Shown here piece by piece: positions 1 to 9,628 of a stretch of DNA of 64,000 bases (the first letter of the stretch is position 1; every line of letters begins with the position of its first letter). The stretch is from Burkholderiales bacterium. GTDB taxonomy: Bacteria > Pseudomonadota > Gammaproteobacteria > Burkholderiales > Burkholderiaceae_C. A program made the translations under genes and the position numbers. The stretch lies in NCBI GenBank assembly GCA_016191525.1, contig JACPOK010000040.1, positions 124,001 through 188,000 on the forward strand, given 5' to 3'. The notes below the pieces were generated by a model. That model ran no database searches. It was given only the letters and a program-made list of their open reading frames with translations, and was not told where the DNA came from.

Positions 1-159
1 ATAGTCCAGCACGGTCGCCACCTGCGTTTGCTGCAGCATGATTTCGGAAAGCCACACGCGGTAGGGGTCGCGTGTTCCCTGCCACGGGAGGCTGTTGCGG
101 CCATGCAGCTTTTGCCACCGGACAATGCGCCCGGCAAACCCCTGCGGCCGGGGGTTCAT
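1..159 (-). CDS. mutY: A/G-specific adenine DNA glycosylase MutY, N-terminal 53 residues (runs off the window)
   Basis: MutY removes adenine mispaired with 8-oxoguanine during base-excision repair in the cytoplasm. Only the N-terminus is here; the rest lies beyond base 1. The translation ends with [13 protein letters not shown], the strongly conserved MutY segment of the helix-hairpin-helix glycosylase fold, preceded by [13 protein letters not shown], also typical. The ATG overlaps the TGA of the upstream dynamin-like gene by four bases (ATGA), which suggests translational coupling. Together with mutM two genes upstream, this makes an 8-oxoguanine repair neighbourhood. Identification is firm from the motif; the iron-sulfur and NUDIX-like C-terminal parts cannot be seen. 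Confidence 0.93.
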   Translation of the reverse strand, partial: MNPRPQGFAGRIVRWQKLHGRNSLPWQGTRDPYRVWLSEIMLQQTQVATVLDY

Positions 160-2120
160 GCTGTCCTGAGCTGGGGCTGCGCCTCGACGGAAGCCTCGTT
201 GGCCGGGATATTGACCAGGTGCCCGGTCAGCTCAAGCAGCTTGGCATCGAGCTCGTCGATCGCTGTTTCCTGCGACTCGATCTCGCCGATGCGGTCATCC
301 AGCCCGGTAGCGGCTTCCTGGATGCGCTCGATCGCCTCGATCCGGCGGCCGAAATTGCGGCGGCGCTCGCGCAGCTGCGCGTCGAGCTGCGCCGCCGCGG
401 ATTTGTTCCAGAGCTCGACTTCGCCCAGTGCTGATTCGTAGACCACGCGCAAGCGCGTTGCCAGCGCGCGCACCAGCCGGTCGGCGAATTCGGGCTGGGC
501 CAGCCGCAGTGCGTTGCCAACACCCAGATACTGGTTGTGGCTGCGCTCGACCAGGTCCAGGTCGCGGCCATAGCGGGCCAGGTCCGGCTCCTTGGGCGCC
601 TGCAGGGAGAAACCGTATTCGGCGTTGAGCTGGCGGAAGGTGCCGGTCAGCATGGACTGGATTTCGGCATTCGTCGACTGCGCCTTGCGCAGCCCGGCGC
701 GAAGCCGTTCGAAAGTCTGCGAATAGGCCTTCTTCACACCCAGCTTGATGCCGGGCTGGCGCAGTGCGGTGGTCAATTCCACCATTTCGGCCTTCAGCGT
801 GCTGGTGCCCAGCAGAGTGAACACCTCGCGCAGCAGCTTCAGGTGCACCGAGCGCACCGCGTGAATCCTGGCGCCGCTGACGTCGAAATCGCCCTGCTCC
901 TGTTCGATGCGCGCACGCATGTGCTTGATGACGGATGTGTTCTTGCCGCGCAAGCCCTTCAACTCGATCATCTGCTCGGCCAGGTCGCGCCGGCGGATGT
1001 TGATGGCCCGTGCCGCTTCGACCCGCAGCTCGCTGATGCCGCCCGAGACAGCCGAGCGCAGGATCTTCTGGCGCTGGCCCATCACACCCTGGCTGAGCGC
1101 GCGCTCCAGCACCGGCAACTGGCTGGCCTGCAGCAGCGCGGCATCGTTGTTGACCTTGGCGACAAGCCCCTTTTGCGCGGACACGGGAATCACCTGCTCC
1201 TGCGGCAGGCCAAGAATCTCGGCGGACGTGGCCCGCTGGCGAGCAATCTGCGCTTGCACCTGGGCCGGGGTGCTGAGCGCATCCCACATCGTGTCGATCT
1301 TGTTCAGCACGACCAGGCGCGAATCGGTGTTTTCAGCCTCGGTGATCAGGTGCTCGCGCCATATCGCGAGGTCGGACTTGGTCACGCCCGTGTCGGCCGC
1401 GAGGATGAACACCACCGCGTGGGCCTGCGGGATCAGGTTCACCGTCAGTTCCGGTTCCGCGCCGATGGCGTTCAGGCCAGGCGTATCCAGGATGACCAGG
1501 CCCTGCTTGAGCAGCGGATGGGCAATGTTGATCAGCGCGTGGCGCCATTTCGGCACCTCGACCAGGCCGGCCGCATTGACCATCGGATTGTCTTCGGGCA
1601 CCTCGTCGTGCCAGAAACCCAGCGCCTTGGCCTCGTCCTTGCTGACGTGCCTGATCTCGGCCACCTTCTCGAACGCCTGGGCAAGCTGCGCCGGGTCGTT
1701 CACGTCCAGATCGACGCGAGTCCATTTCTCGGGAACCATCCGCCATTCCATCAGCGCCTGGGGCTGCAGCCGCGTTTCGATCGGCAGCAGGCGCAGGCAG
1801 GGGGGCACGTCGCTGTCGTAGCCCAGCTCGGTCGGGCACATGGTGGTGCGGCCCGCGCTCGCCGGCATGATGCGGCGCTTGTAGCCTGCAAAAAAAATGG
1901 CGTTGATCAGCTCGGATTTGCCGCGCGAAAACTCGGCGACGAAGGCCACCATGACCTTGTCCGACCGCATCTGCGTTTCAAGGCGGCGCAGGCGTTCCTC
2001 GACGGCGGAATCCAGCAGCTCATGATCCTTGAGCCATTCGGACAGCAGCTTCAGGCGCAGGGCGAATTCGCGCCGCCACGCCCCATGCTGGTCGAATTGT
2101 TCGTTGAAGGAAGTGCCCAC
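156..2120 (-). CDS. Dynamin-like large GTPase
   Basis: Bacterial dynamin-family GTPase of 654 residues, probably membrane-remodelling or membrane-associated. The GTPase elements are visible: a P-loop EFSRGKSE at residues 63-70, a possible switch threonine in GRTTMCPTE (91-99), G3 DTPG at 213-216 and G4 NKID at 274-277. The C-terminal half is charged and helix-rich, consistent with a stalk or coiled coil, with a final stretch of short helices around residues 590-640. The start is GTG with only a weak upstream GGGGA; no closer ATG keeps the N-terminal helix. It lies between mutM and mutY and overlaps mutY by four bases. No repair role is established for the family, so the neighbourhood may be only a shared transcript. 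Confidence 0.8.
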   Translation of the reverse strand: MGTSFNEQFDQHGAWRREFALRLKLLSEWLKDHELLDSAVEERLRRLETQMRSDKVMVAFVAEFSRGKSELINAIFFAGYKRRIMPASAGRTTMCPTELGYDSDVPPCLRLLPIETRLQPQALMEWRMVPEKWTRVDLDVNDPAQLAQAFEKVAEIRHVSKDEAKALGFWHDEVPEDNPMVNAAGLVEVPKWRHALINIAHPLLKQGLVILDTPGLNAIGAEPELTVNLIPQAHAVVFILAADTGVTKSDLAIWREHLITEAENTDSRLVVLNKIDTMWDALSTPAQVQAQIARQRATSAEILGLPQEQVIPVSAQKGLVAKVNNDAALLQASQLPVLERALSQGVMGQRQKILRSAVSGGISELRVEAARAINIRRRDLAEQMIELKGLRGKNTSVIKHMRARIEQEQGDFDVSGARIHAVRSVHLKLLREVFTLLGTSTLKAEMVELTTALRQPGIKLGVKKAYSQTFERLRAGLRKAQSTNAEIQSMLTGTFRQLNAEYGFSLQAPKEPDLARYGRDLDLVERSHNQYLGVGNALRLAQPEFADRLVRALATRLRVVYESALGEVELWNKSAAAQLDAQLRERRRNFGRRIEAIERIQEAATGLDDRIGEIESQETAIDELDAKLLELTGHLVNIPANEASVEAQPQLRTA

Positions 2121-2173
2121 TGTGTCCCCGGTATGCCGTCAAATATAGCACCCCGCCACGCGGGGAGAAGCCC

Positions 2174-2989
2174 TCAGGCTTTCTGGCATTGGGGGCAGAA
2201 GTAGGTGGCGCGCTGGCCCTGCCGGATCATCCGGATGGCCGTGCCGCAGGTGCGGCACGGCTGGCCCGCACGGTCGTACACCATGGCCTCCAGCTGGAAG
2301 TAGCCGGACTGCCCCTGGGCATTGGAAAAATCCCGCAGCGTGCTGCCGCCCTTTTGTACCGCTTTGGTGAGCACCTGGCGCACTGCGGCCAGCAGCCGGG
2401 CGGCGCGCGGCCCGCTCAGGCGGGATGCCCGCGTGGTCGGCCGGATGCCGGCCAGGAAAAGCGCTTCGGAAGCGTAGATGTTCCCCACGCCAACCACAAT
2501 GTCGCCGGCAAGCAGCACCTGCTTGATGGGCGCGCTTCGCCGCTTCAGCGCGGCGTGGAAACCCTCAAGCTCGAATTCCGCCGTCAAGGGCTCGACGCCC
2601 AGGCCGCCCAGCAGCTTGACGGCCTGCGGCGCGGCCTCGTCCTGCGCGAACACCACGGCTCCAAAGCGCCGGGGGTCATTCAGCCGCAGGCTGCCGCGGC
2701 TGGTGACCAGGTCGAAGTGGTCGTGCGTACCGGGCTCGGGCAATCGATCCGTGAAGCTGACGCTTCCGGACATACCGAGGTGCAGCAGCAGCAATCCCTG
2801 GTCCAGGTCGATGAGCAGGTATTTGCCGCGGCGGCGCACGGCCAGCACGGTTCGGCCCGCAAGCTGGGCCGGGTCGCACCCCAGCGGCCAGCGCAGCGGC
2901 TTGCCCAGGCGCGCCGAGCTGATTCGCGCGCCGGCGATGCGGGAGGCGAAGCTCAGGCGCGTGACTTCAACTTCTGGGAGTTCGGGCAT
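2174..2989 (-). CDS. mutM: Formamidopyrimidine-DNA glycosylase (MutM/Fpg)
   Basis: Bifunctional glycosylase/AP lyase that excises 8-oxoguanine and formamidopyrimidines from DNA. The protein starts MPELPEVE, so the catalytic N-terminal proline (Pro2) and Glu3 are intact. The C-terminus carries the expected zinc finger (CRTCG then CPQC in the last 27 residues). Length, 271 residues, is normal. It is transcribed towards the dynamin gene (53-base gap) and mutY, and diverges from the TPR gene, whose start lies 31 bases away. With mutY it covers two of the three arms of the GO system. Confidence 0.97.
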   Translation of the reverse strand: MPELPEVEVTRLSFASRIAGARISSARLGKPLRWPLGCDPAQLAGRTVLAVRRRGKYLLIDLDQGLLLLHLGMSGSVSFTDRLPEPGTHDHFDLVTSRGSLRLNDPRRFGAVVFAQDEAAPQAVKLLGGLGVEPLTAEFELEGFHAALKRRSAPIKQVLLAGDIVVGVGNIYASEALFLAGIRPTTRASRLSGPRAARLLAAVRQVLTKAVQKGGSTLRDFSNAQGQSGYFQLEAMVYDRAGQPCRTCGTAIRMIRQGQRATYFCPQCQKA

Positions 2990-3020
2990 GGGGGGAGAAA
3001 GCTTGGATTATTATGGTTCG

Positions 3021-4769
3021 ATGAAGCGATTTCACCGCCTTGCGCCCGGCGCGCTGCTGATGCTCGTGCTTGCACACCCGGTGGACGCGCAAACGCAGCG
3101 CAGCGATGCCGCCTCGCCCGAAGCGGCATCCACCGCGCCCACCGCCCTCGACGCGGAGCTGTTCTACCAGCTCCTGCTGGGAGAAATAAATGCCCGCGAT
3201 AGCGAACCCGGCGCCGGCTATTCGCTGATCCTGGACGCCGCGCGCAAGACCAACGATGCATCGCTGTACCAGCGCGCGGTCGAAATCGCCTTCCAGGCCC
3301 GCTCGGGCGACGCCGCGCTCCAGGCAGCGCGTTCGTGGAAACAGGCGCAGCCCGAATCGCGTGAAGCCAACCGCTTTGTCCTGCAGATCCTGCTCGCGCT
3401 GAACCGCGTCGCGGATTCCGCCGAACCCCTGAAATCTGAAATATCGCTGGCCCCGGCGAAGGATCGTGTCCTGGTGCTCGCGACCATCCCCCGCACCTAC
3501 GCACGGGTGGGCGACAAGAAGCTGGCAGCGGCCGTGGCCGAGCAGGCGCTGGCGGATTCGCTGGCCAACCCGGCCACCGGTGCGGCCGCGTGGACGGCGG
3601 TGGGGCGGCTGCGGCTGGCGGCGGGCGACACGGCCGGCGCGCTCGACGCGGCCGGCCGCGGCCAGGCGCTGGACGCTCGCGCCGAAGGCCCGGCCCTGCT
3701 GGCGCTGGAGATGATGGACCCCAAGACGCCGCAGGCCGAGCCGCTGGTGCGCAAGTACCTCGCCGGCAAGCCGCTCCCGGAGCTGCGGATGGGCTACGCA
3801 CGGGCACTGCTTGACACCCAGCGCTACGCGGAAGCGTCTCAGCAACTTGTGGCGATCACGGCGGACCGCCCGGATTTCGCGGAAGCCTGGCTGGTGCTGG
3901 GAACGCTGCAGGTGCAGGACAACCAGTTCGGCCCGGCCGAAATCTCCCTGAAGCGCTATGTCGAGCTCGCCCAGGCCCAGCGGCCCGGCGAAGAGCGCAG
4001 CCGCGGCCTGGCACAGGCTTACCTGTCGCTGTCGCAGCTGGCGGAGAAGCGGCGCGACTACCCCCTGGCGGGCGCCTGGCTGGACAAGATCGAAAACTCG
4101 CAGGACCTTCTCTCCGCGCAGAACCGGCGCGCATCGATCCTGGCCCGCCAGGGCCGCCTGGACGAGGCGCGCAAGCTCATCCAGGCGATCCCTGAGCGCA
4201 ATCCGGGAGACAGCCGAAGCAAGCTGATGGCCGAGATCCAGCTGCTGCGCGAGAACAAGCAATTCAAGCCGGCCTACGACTTGCTGGCGCAGGCCGCGGC
4301 ACGCGACCCCAAAGATACAGACCTGGTCTATGACCAGGCCATGCTGGCGGAAAAGACCGGCGACCTGAACGAAATGGAGCGGCTTTTGCGCGTGGTGATC
4401 GCGGCCAAGCCCGACTACCACCATGCGTACAACGCGCTGGGATATTCATTCGCCGAGCGCAGCATCCGCCTGCCCGAAGCCAGGCAGCTGATCCAGAAGG
4501 CGCTGGAATACGCGCCGGGCGACCCGTTCATCAGCGACAGCCTGGGCTGGGTTGAATTCCGCATGGGCAACAAGGCGGAGGCGCTGCGCGTACTCGACAC
4601 CGCCTACAAGGCGCGCCCCGATGCCGAGATCGCGGCCCACCTGGGCGAGGTGCTCTGGAGCCTGGGGCAGCGCGAGCGGGCGCAGTCGGTCTGGAAGGAA
4701 GGGTTGCTGCTCAACCGTGAAAACGAAACGCTGCAGGAAACGCTCAAGCGGCTGCGGGTCAGGCCATGA
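3021..4769 (+). CDS. Secreted tetratricopeptide-repeat protein
   Basis: A 582-residue TPR protein with a Sec signal peptide (MKRFHRLAPGALLMLVLAHP, cleavage probably after VDA). The body is helical repeats with TPR-like spacing, for example PDFAEAWLVLGTLQVQDN and PDYHHAYNALGYSFAE; the latter kind of segment is typical of TPR proteins encoded just before lolB in Burkholderiales. An in-frame upstream ATG at 2988 exists, but the internal ATG gives a clean signal peptide and is preferred. It overlaps lolB by ATGA, so the two are probably translated together. A periplasmic or outer-membrane assembly role is plausible but not shown. Confidence 0.8.
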   Translation: MKRFHRLAPGALLMLVLAHPVDAQTQRSDAASPEAASTAPTALDAELFYQLLLGEINARDSEPGAGYSLILDAARKTNDASLYQRAVEIAFQARSGDAALQAARSWKQAQPESREANRFVLQILLALNRVADSAEPLKSEISLAPAKDRVLVLATIPRTYARVGDKKLAAAVAEQALADSLANPATGAAAWTAVGRLRLAAGDTAGALDAAGRGQALDARAEGPALLALEMMDPKTPQAEPLVRKYLAGKPLPELRMGYARALLDTQRYAEASQQLVAITADRPDFAEAWLVLGTLQVQDNQFGPAEISLKRYVELAQAQRPGEERSRGLAQAYLSLSQLAEKRRDYPLAGAWLDKIENSQDLLSAQNRRASILARQGRLDEARKLIQAIPERNPGDSRSKLMAEIQLLRENKQFKPAYDLLAQAAARDPKDTDLVYDQAMLAEKTGDLNEMERLLRVVIAAKPDYHHAYNALGYSFAERSIRLPEARQLIQKALEYAPGDPFISDSLGWVEFRMGNKAEALRVLDTAYKARPDAEIAAHLGEVLWSLGQRERAQSVWKEGLLLNRENETLQETLKRLRVRP

Positions 4770-5263
4770 ACGCCGGCCGCCGGCTCGTCGCCGGATGGGC
4801 GTTTGCTATCGTTTTCATAGCTGGCTGCGCACAGCCCATGCGCTCCAGCGGCCCGATTGACTCCCAAAATCGATCGTGGAGCGGCCGCCTGGCGCTGCAG
4901 GTGGAAAGCAGCCAGCCCCAATCTTTTTCCGCCGGGTTTGAACTGAAGGGGAACGCGAAGGCGGGTGAACTGGCGCTCACCAATCCTTTGGGCGGCACGG
5001 TGGCCTTGCTGACCTGGGCGCCCGGCGTGGCGAGCCTGCGTTCGGGCGGGCAGGTGCGCGATTTCCAGTCGCTGGACGAGCTGGTGGCCACCGCCACCGG
5101 CGCGGCCATCCCGGTGGCCGCGCTGTTTGACTGGCTGGCCGGCACCAACACCCCTGTGCCCGGCTGGCAGGCCGACCTATCACAGCTGCCACAGGGGCGA
5201 ATGCGCGCGCAACGCTCGCAACCTGCGCCAGCTGCGGACCTCCGGCTGGCACTGGACCGCTAG
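4766..5263 (+). CDS. lolB: Outer-membrane lipoprotein receptor LolB
   Basis: LolB takes lipoproteins from the periplasmic carrier LolA and inserts them into the outer membrane. The protein is 165 residues, with a lipoprotein signal ending in a FIAGC lipobox, then the LolB pattern: a WSGRLALQV strand, FELKGNAKAGELALTNPLGG and a late GW motif. The sequence is shortish but in the family range. Context supports it: in many betaproteobacteria lolB sits directly before ispE, as here (11-base gap). The stretch encoding AIVFIA of the signal peptide is an AT-rich palindrome found repeatedly in this window. Confidence 0.88.
   Translation: MNAGRRLVAGWAFAIVFIAGCAQPMRSSGPIDSQNRSWSGRLALQVESSQPQSFSAGFELKGNAKAGELALTNPLGGTVALLTWAPGVASLRSGGQVRDFQSLDELVATATGAAIPVAALFDWLAGTNTPVPGWQADLSQLPQGRMRAQRSQPAPAADLRLALDR
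4805..4821. repeat. AT-rich 17-bp palindrome, copy 1 (inside lolB signal peptide)
   Basis: Arms GCTAT and ATAGC are perfectly complementary around a T-rich 7-base centre (CGTTTTC). It is read as codons GCT ATC GTT TTC ATA GCT, giving AIVFIA in the lolB signal peptide. Six other copies occur in the window. Confidence 0.75.
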
Positions 5264-5274
5264 GCGCCGGGCAA

Positions 5275-6141
5275 ATGAAGGCCCTGTACGACGTTCCGGC
5301 GCCGGCCAAGCTCAACCTTTTCCTGCACATCACCGGCCGGCGGGACGACGGCTACCACCTGCTGCAATCCGCCTTCATGCTGATCGACTGGTGCGACGCC
5401 TTGTCGTTCGAACCGCGGTCCGACGGCCGCATTACCCGCCAGGACGTGGGCGTGGCCTTGCCGGCAGAAGACCTGGTGGTGCGGGCGGCCCGGGCCCTGC
5501 AGGCGGCGGGCGCAACTGCGAGCGGCGTGCACATCACCCTGGAAAAGCGGATTCCCTCGCAGGCGGGAATGGGCGGGGGCTCGTCCGATGCGGCCACCTG
5601 CCTGCTCGCGCTGAACCGGCTCTGGAAGCTGGCACTGCCCCTGTCCAGGCTGGAGGAAATCGGCCTGCGACTTGGCGCCGACGTCCCCTTTTTCCTGCGC
5701 GGCCGCAACGCCTGGGTAGAGGGGATCGGCGAGCGCCTGGCGCCGCTGGCCCTGCCTTCGGCCCATTTTGCCGTGGCAAAACCGGCCGAAGGCCTGTCCA
5801 CGGAGCTGATCTTTGGCGACCAGCACCTGAAGCGGGACACGCCTCCTGCTATAATTTCAGGCTTTGCTGCAAACCCGTATGGTTTTGGCCATAACGACCT
5901 GCAGCCGGTTGCGCAGCGGCTTTGCCCGCCTGTGACTCAAGCCCTGGAGTGGCTTGGCGCGCAGGGCCTGAAGGCCCGCATGACCGGCTCCGGAAGTGCG
6001 GTGTTTGCGCAGATGCTGCAAGGCCAGGGCCTGCGGCCCGCTCCGGCAGGCTGGCAGGTACGTGAATGCGGCAATTTGGAAGTCCATCCCCTTGTGGGCT
6101 GGGCAACCAGCGACGATTTCGGTGGGCGGCCGGGTGCCTGA
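5275..6141 (+). CDS. ispE: 4-diphosphocytidyl-2-C-methyl-D-erythritol kinase (IspE)
   Basis: GHMP-family kinase that phosphorylates CDP-methylerythritol in the non-mevalonate isoprenoid pathway. PAKLNLFLHI at residues 9-18 carries the substrate-binding lysine, and the ATP loop GMGGGSSDAA lies at 98-107. The C-terminal GSGSAVFAQ segment is the third GHMP motif. Length, 288 residues, is standard. It follows lolB closely and precedes tRNA-Gln and prs. Around codons 192-194 the gene uses the unusual run ATA-ATT-TCA within a GC-rich frame, exactly where a TATAAT promoter box sits. Confidence 0.95.
   Translation: MKALYDVPAPAKLNLFLHITGRRDDGYHLLQSAFMLIDWCDALSFEPRSDGRITRQDVGVALPAEDLVVRAARALQAAGATASGVHITLEKRIPSQAGMGGGSSDAATCLLALNRLWKLALPLSRLEEIGLRLGADVPFFLRGRNAWVEGIGERLAPLALPSAHFAVAKPAEGLSTELIFGDQHLKRDTPPAIISGFAANPYGFGHNDLQPVAQRLCPPVTQALEWLGAQGLKARMTGSGSAVFAQMLQGQGLRPAPAGWQVRECGNLEVHPLVGWATSDDFGGRPGA
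5827..5855 (+). promoter_or_regulatory. Candidate sigma-70 promoter inside ispE for tRNA-Gln/prs
   Basis: A perfect -10 box TATAAT at 5850-5855 is preceded by the extended -10 dinucleotide TG (TGCTATAAT). A weak -35 (CTGAAG) is 17 bases upstream. No comparable box occurs between here and the tRNA 310 bases downstream. It could drive tRNA-Gln and prs with a long leader. This is inferred from sequence only. Confidence 0.5.
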
Positions 6142-6167
6142 AAGGGTGCAGGGCCATCAACCTGTGT

Positions 6168-6244
6168 AGGGGAGTCGCCAAGTTGGTAAAGGCACTGGAT
6201 TTTGATTCCAGCATGCGAGGGTTCGAGTCCTTCCTCCCCTGCCA
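6168..6244 (+). tRNA. tRNA-Gln (anticodon TTG)
   Basis: The 5' acceptor strand AGGGGAG pairs with CTCCCCT at 6234-6240, followed by discriminator G and an encoded CCA. The anticodon stem CTGGA (6195-6199) pairs with TCCAG (6207-6211) around the loop TTTTGAT, placing anticodon TTG at 6202-6204. The T-arm GGTTCGAGTCC is normal. It lies between ispE and prs, a common betaproteobacterial arrangement. Confidence 0.97.
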
Positions 6245-6295
6245 AATACGTTCAGACGTACAGGCACAAACGTAAATTCAATCGCTGGGACTCCC

Positions 6296-7273
6296 ATGCA
6301 CGTTGCTCAATCCCCTGATTTCATGGTGTTCACCGGGAACGCCAATCCGGGGCTGGCCGCCGAAATCGCGGGCCATCTGGGCATCTCGCTGGGCGCCGCC
6401 AGCGTGGGCCGGTTTTCCGACGGTGAAGTCACCGTCGAGGTCAACACCAACGTGCGGGCCCGCGACGTGTTCGTGGTGCAGTCCACCTGTGCGCCGACCA
6501 ATGAGAACCTGATGGAACTGCTGATCATGGTGGACGCGCTCAAGCGCGCATCTGCCGAGCGGATCAGCGCCGTCATCCCGTATTTCGGCTACGCCCGCCA
6601 GGACCGCCGCCCGCGCTCCGCCCGGGTGCCGATCTCGGCCAAGGTGGTGGCCAACCTGCTGCAGACCGTGGGCGTGGCCCGCGTCCTGACCATGGACCTG
6701 CATGCCGACCAGATCCAGGGCTTTTTCGACATCCCGGTGGACAACATCTATGCGTCGCCGGTGCTGCTGGGCGACCTGCGGCAGAAGAACTACGAAGACC
6801 TGATCGTGGTGTCGCCCGACGTCGGCGGCGTGGTCCGGGCCCGTGCCCTGGCCAAGCAGCTGGGCTGCGACATGGCCATCATCGACAAGCGCCGCCCGCG
6901 GGCGAATGTCAGCGAGGTGATGCACGTGATCGGCGAGATCGACGGGCGCAACTGCGTGGTGATGGACGACATGATCGATACCGCCGGCACGCTGGTGAAG
7001 GCCGCTGAGGTATTGAAGGAGCGCGGTGCCAAGAAGGTCTATGCGTATTGCACGCACCCGATTTTTTCGGGTCCGGCCATCGAGCGCATCACCAAGGGCA
7101 GCGCCCTGGACGAAGTGGTCGTGACCAACACGATCCCGCTGTCCGAGGCAGGCGCCAGCTGCAAGAAAATCCGCCAGCTCACCGTGGCGCCGCTGATCGC
7201 AGAGACGATCCAGCGCATCGCCAAGGGTGAGTCGGTCATGAGTTTGTTCTCCGACCAGGAAAACCTTTTTTAG
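6296..7273 (+). CDS. prs: Ribose-phosphate pyrophosphokinase (PRPP synthetase)
   Basis: Makes PRPP from ribose 5-phosphate and ATP for purine, pyrimidine, histidine and NAD synthesis. At 325 residues it has the family hallmarks: [12 protein letters not shown] near the start, the flexible loop with FGYARQDRR, and the PRPP-binding loop [12 protein letters not shown]. An in-frame ATG at MVFTGN is a possible alternative start. It follows tRNA-Gln and is separated from rplY by a short GC-rich hairpin that may only partly terminate transcription. Confidence 0.97.
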   Translation: MHVAQSPDFMVFTGNANPGLAAEIAGHLGISLGAASVGRFSDGEVTVEVNTNVRARDVFVVQSTCAPTNENLMELLIMVDALKRASAERISAVIPYFGYARQDRRPRSARVPISAKVVANLLQTVGVARVLTMDLHADQIQGFFDIPVDNIYASPVLLGDLRQKNYEDLIVVSPDVGGVVRARALAKQLGCDMAIIDKRRPRANVSEVMHVIGEIDGRNCVVMDDMIDTAGTLVKAAEVLKERGAKKVYAYCTHPIFSGPAIERITKGSALDEVVVTNTIPLSEAGASCKKIRQLTVAPLIAETIQRIAKGESVMSLFSDQENLF

Positions 7274-7300
7274 GCAATCCGGTCGGCGGGCGATCAAGCG

Positions 7301-7320
7301 GGCCCCTTCACGGGGCCTTT
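7301..7320 (+). terminator. GC-rich hairpin after prs, weak terminator or attenuator
   Basis: GGCCCC (7301-7306) pairs with GGGGCC (7312-7317) around TTCAC, followed by only three T residues. The stem is strong but the U-tract poor, so read-through into rplY is likely. Confidence 0.5.
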
Positions 7321-7371
7321 GTTAAACCCGGAGCCACACTGGTCGCGGTGGGTTCCTGTCAGGAGTCAGTC

Positions 7372-8061
7372 ATGAAATTCGTCGCTTTTGAGCGCGCAAA
7401 GCAGGGTACGGGTGCGAGCCGCCGTCTGCGCAACACCGGCCGCACGCCCGGTATCGTCTACGGTGGCGAAGGCCAGCCGCAACTGATCGAACTCGATCAC
7501 AACGCGCTGTGGCACGCCCTGAAGAAGGAAGCCTTCCACGCCACCGTGCTGGACATGGAGCTGGGCGGCAAGGACGCCAAGGTCCTGCTGCGCGACGTGC
7601 AGATGCACCCCTACAAGCAGCTGGTGCAGCACATCGACTTCCAGCGCGTGGACGCCAAGACCAAGCTGCACATGAAGGTGCCGCTGCACTACGTCAATTC
7701 CGAAGAGTCCCAGGCCGTCAAGTTCGAGCATTGCGTGGTGAACCACGTCATGTCCGAGCTGGACATCTCCTGCCTGCCGGCCGACCTGCCTGAATTCATC
7801 AAGGTGGACCTGTCCGGCCTGAAGAAGGGCATTTCGCTGCATCTGGCCGACATCACGCTGCCCAAGGGCGTGACGGCTGTCACGCGCGGCAAGCCGAACC
7901 CGGTCCTGGTCTCGGTGGTGACGGTTGCCGAGGCCGAAGAGCCGGCCGCCGCCGCGCCCGCGGCCGAGGCCAAGCCGGACGCCAAGGCTGGCGATGCCAA
8001 GGCCGCCCCGGGCAAGGATGCCAAGGCGCCCGCCGCCAAGGCCCCTGCCGCCAAGAAGTAA
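7372..8061 (+). CDS. rplY: 50S ribosomal protein L25, long CTC form
   Basis: L25 binds 5S rRNA in the large subunit. This 229-residue protein is the long form: an N-terminal L25 domain ([20 protein letters not shown]), the TL5/CTC C-terminal domain, and a low-complexity Ala/Pro/Lys tail ending [10 protein letters not shown] strong AGGAG lies 7 bases before the ATG, so this start is preferred to an in-frame ATG 24 bases upstream. The prs-rplY-pth order is common in betaproteobacteria. Confidence 0.96.
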   Translation: MKFVAFERAKQGTGASRRLRNTGRTPGIVYGGEGQPQLIELDHNALWHALKKEAFHATVLDMELGGKDAKVLLRDVQMHPYKQLVQHIDFQRVDAKTKLHMKVPLHYVNSEESQAVKFEHCVVNHVMSELDISCLPADLPEFIKVDLSGLKKGISLHLADITLPKGVTAVTRGKPNPVLVSVVTVAEAEEPAAAAPAAEAKPDAKAGDAKAAPGKDAKAPAAKAPAAKK

Positions 8062-8083
8062 GCCGTTTTTCCCGGCATGCTGT

Positions 8084-8116
8084 AAACGGCCCACCTCGGT
8101 GGGCCGTTTGCTTTTG
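8084..8116 (+). terminator. Rho-independent terminator after rplY
   Basis: AAACGGCCCACC (8084-8095) pairs with GGTGGGCCGTTT (8098-8109), a long near-perfect stem, followed by a T-rich GCTTTTG run. Confidence 0.85.
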
Positions 8117-8137
8117 AACCTTCGATAATCGCGCAAC

Positions 8138-8746
8138 ATGATCAAACTGTTTGTCGGCCTGGGCAATCCCGGCCCGGACTACGAAGCCACCAGGCACAAC
8201 GCCGGCTTCTGGTGGATCGACGCGCTGGCACGCGAACTCAAGCTGCGCCTCGTGGCCGACAAGGGCTACCACGGGCTGGTGGCGCGCACCTCCATCGACG
8301 GCCAGAACCTGTGGCTGCTGGAGCCACAGACCTTCATGAACCTTTCCGGCAAGTCCGTCGCCGCGCTGGCCCGGTTTTTCAAGATCGCCCCTGGGGAGAT
8401 CCTGGTGGTGCACGACGAACTCGACGTGGTTCCGGGCCAGGCCAAGCTGAAGTTCGGTGGCAGCCATGCCGGCCACAACGGCCTGCGGGACATCCACGGG
8501 CAGCTGGGGACGGGCGACTACTGGCGCCTGCGCCTGGGTATCGGGCATCCCGGGGTGAAGTCCGAGGTGGCCGACTGGGTGCTGAAAAAGCCCTCGGCCG
8601 AACAGCGAACCGCCTTGGAAGAAAGCGTAGCCCGCACGCTCAAGGCCGTGCCCGCCATGCTGGTCGGCGAAATGGACAAGGCCACCCTGATCGTGCACAC
8701 CAGCAAGCCGCCAAGGCCCAAGCCGCCGCGACCCGAAGGCGTCTAG
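8138..8746 (+). CDS. pth: Peptidyl-tRNA hydrolase
   Basis: Releases tRNA from prematurely dropped peptidyl-tRNA. The 202-residue protein has the Pth signature from its start: [20 protein letters not shown], with catalytic His20, then the TFMNLSG block and the [12 protein letters not shown] block with the conserved asparagine. The C-terminus ends in a Lys/Pro-rich tail. It follows the rplY terminator, so it probably has its own promoter. Confidence 0.96.
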   Translation: MIKLFVGLGNPGPDYEATRHNAGFWWIDALARELKLRLVADKGYHGLVARTSIDGQNLWLLEPQTFMNLSGKSVAALARFFKIAPGEILVVHDELDVVPGQAKLKFGGSHAGHNGLRDIHGQLGTGDYWRLRLGIGHPGVKSEVADWVLKKPSAEQRTALEESVARTLKAVPAMLVGEMDKATLIVHTSKPPRPKPPRPEGV

Positions 8747-8772
8747 AAAAACCAGAAGGAGGAGCAGGAGCA

Positions 8773-9584
<812 letters not shown>

Positions 9585-9610
9585 CTAGCCTGGATTTGGG
9601 TTTTGAGGGA

Positions 9611-9628
9611 AAATGTTAGCAAATGTTA
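9611..9628. repeat. Direct repeat at the tpsB start
   Basis: AAATGTTA is repeated exactly with a two-base gap (GC). The second copy contains the most upstream ATG of tpsB. It may be a regulator site, which would favour a downstream start, or chance. Confidence 0.4.

Noticed and set aside
537-2204. Plus-strand open frame of 555 codons over the dynamin and mutM genes
   Set aside because: It is antisense to a GTPase with all motifs intact and encodes a His/Gln/Arg-rich sequence typical of a shadow of GC-rich coding DNA.
5848-5862. Eighth copy of the AT-rich palindrome at GCTATAATTTC in ispE
   Set aside because: The left arm matches but the right side reads AGGC and not ATAGC, so there is no palindrome. 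It is better explained as a promoter box.
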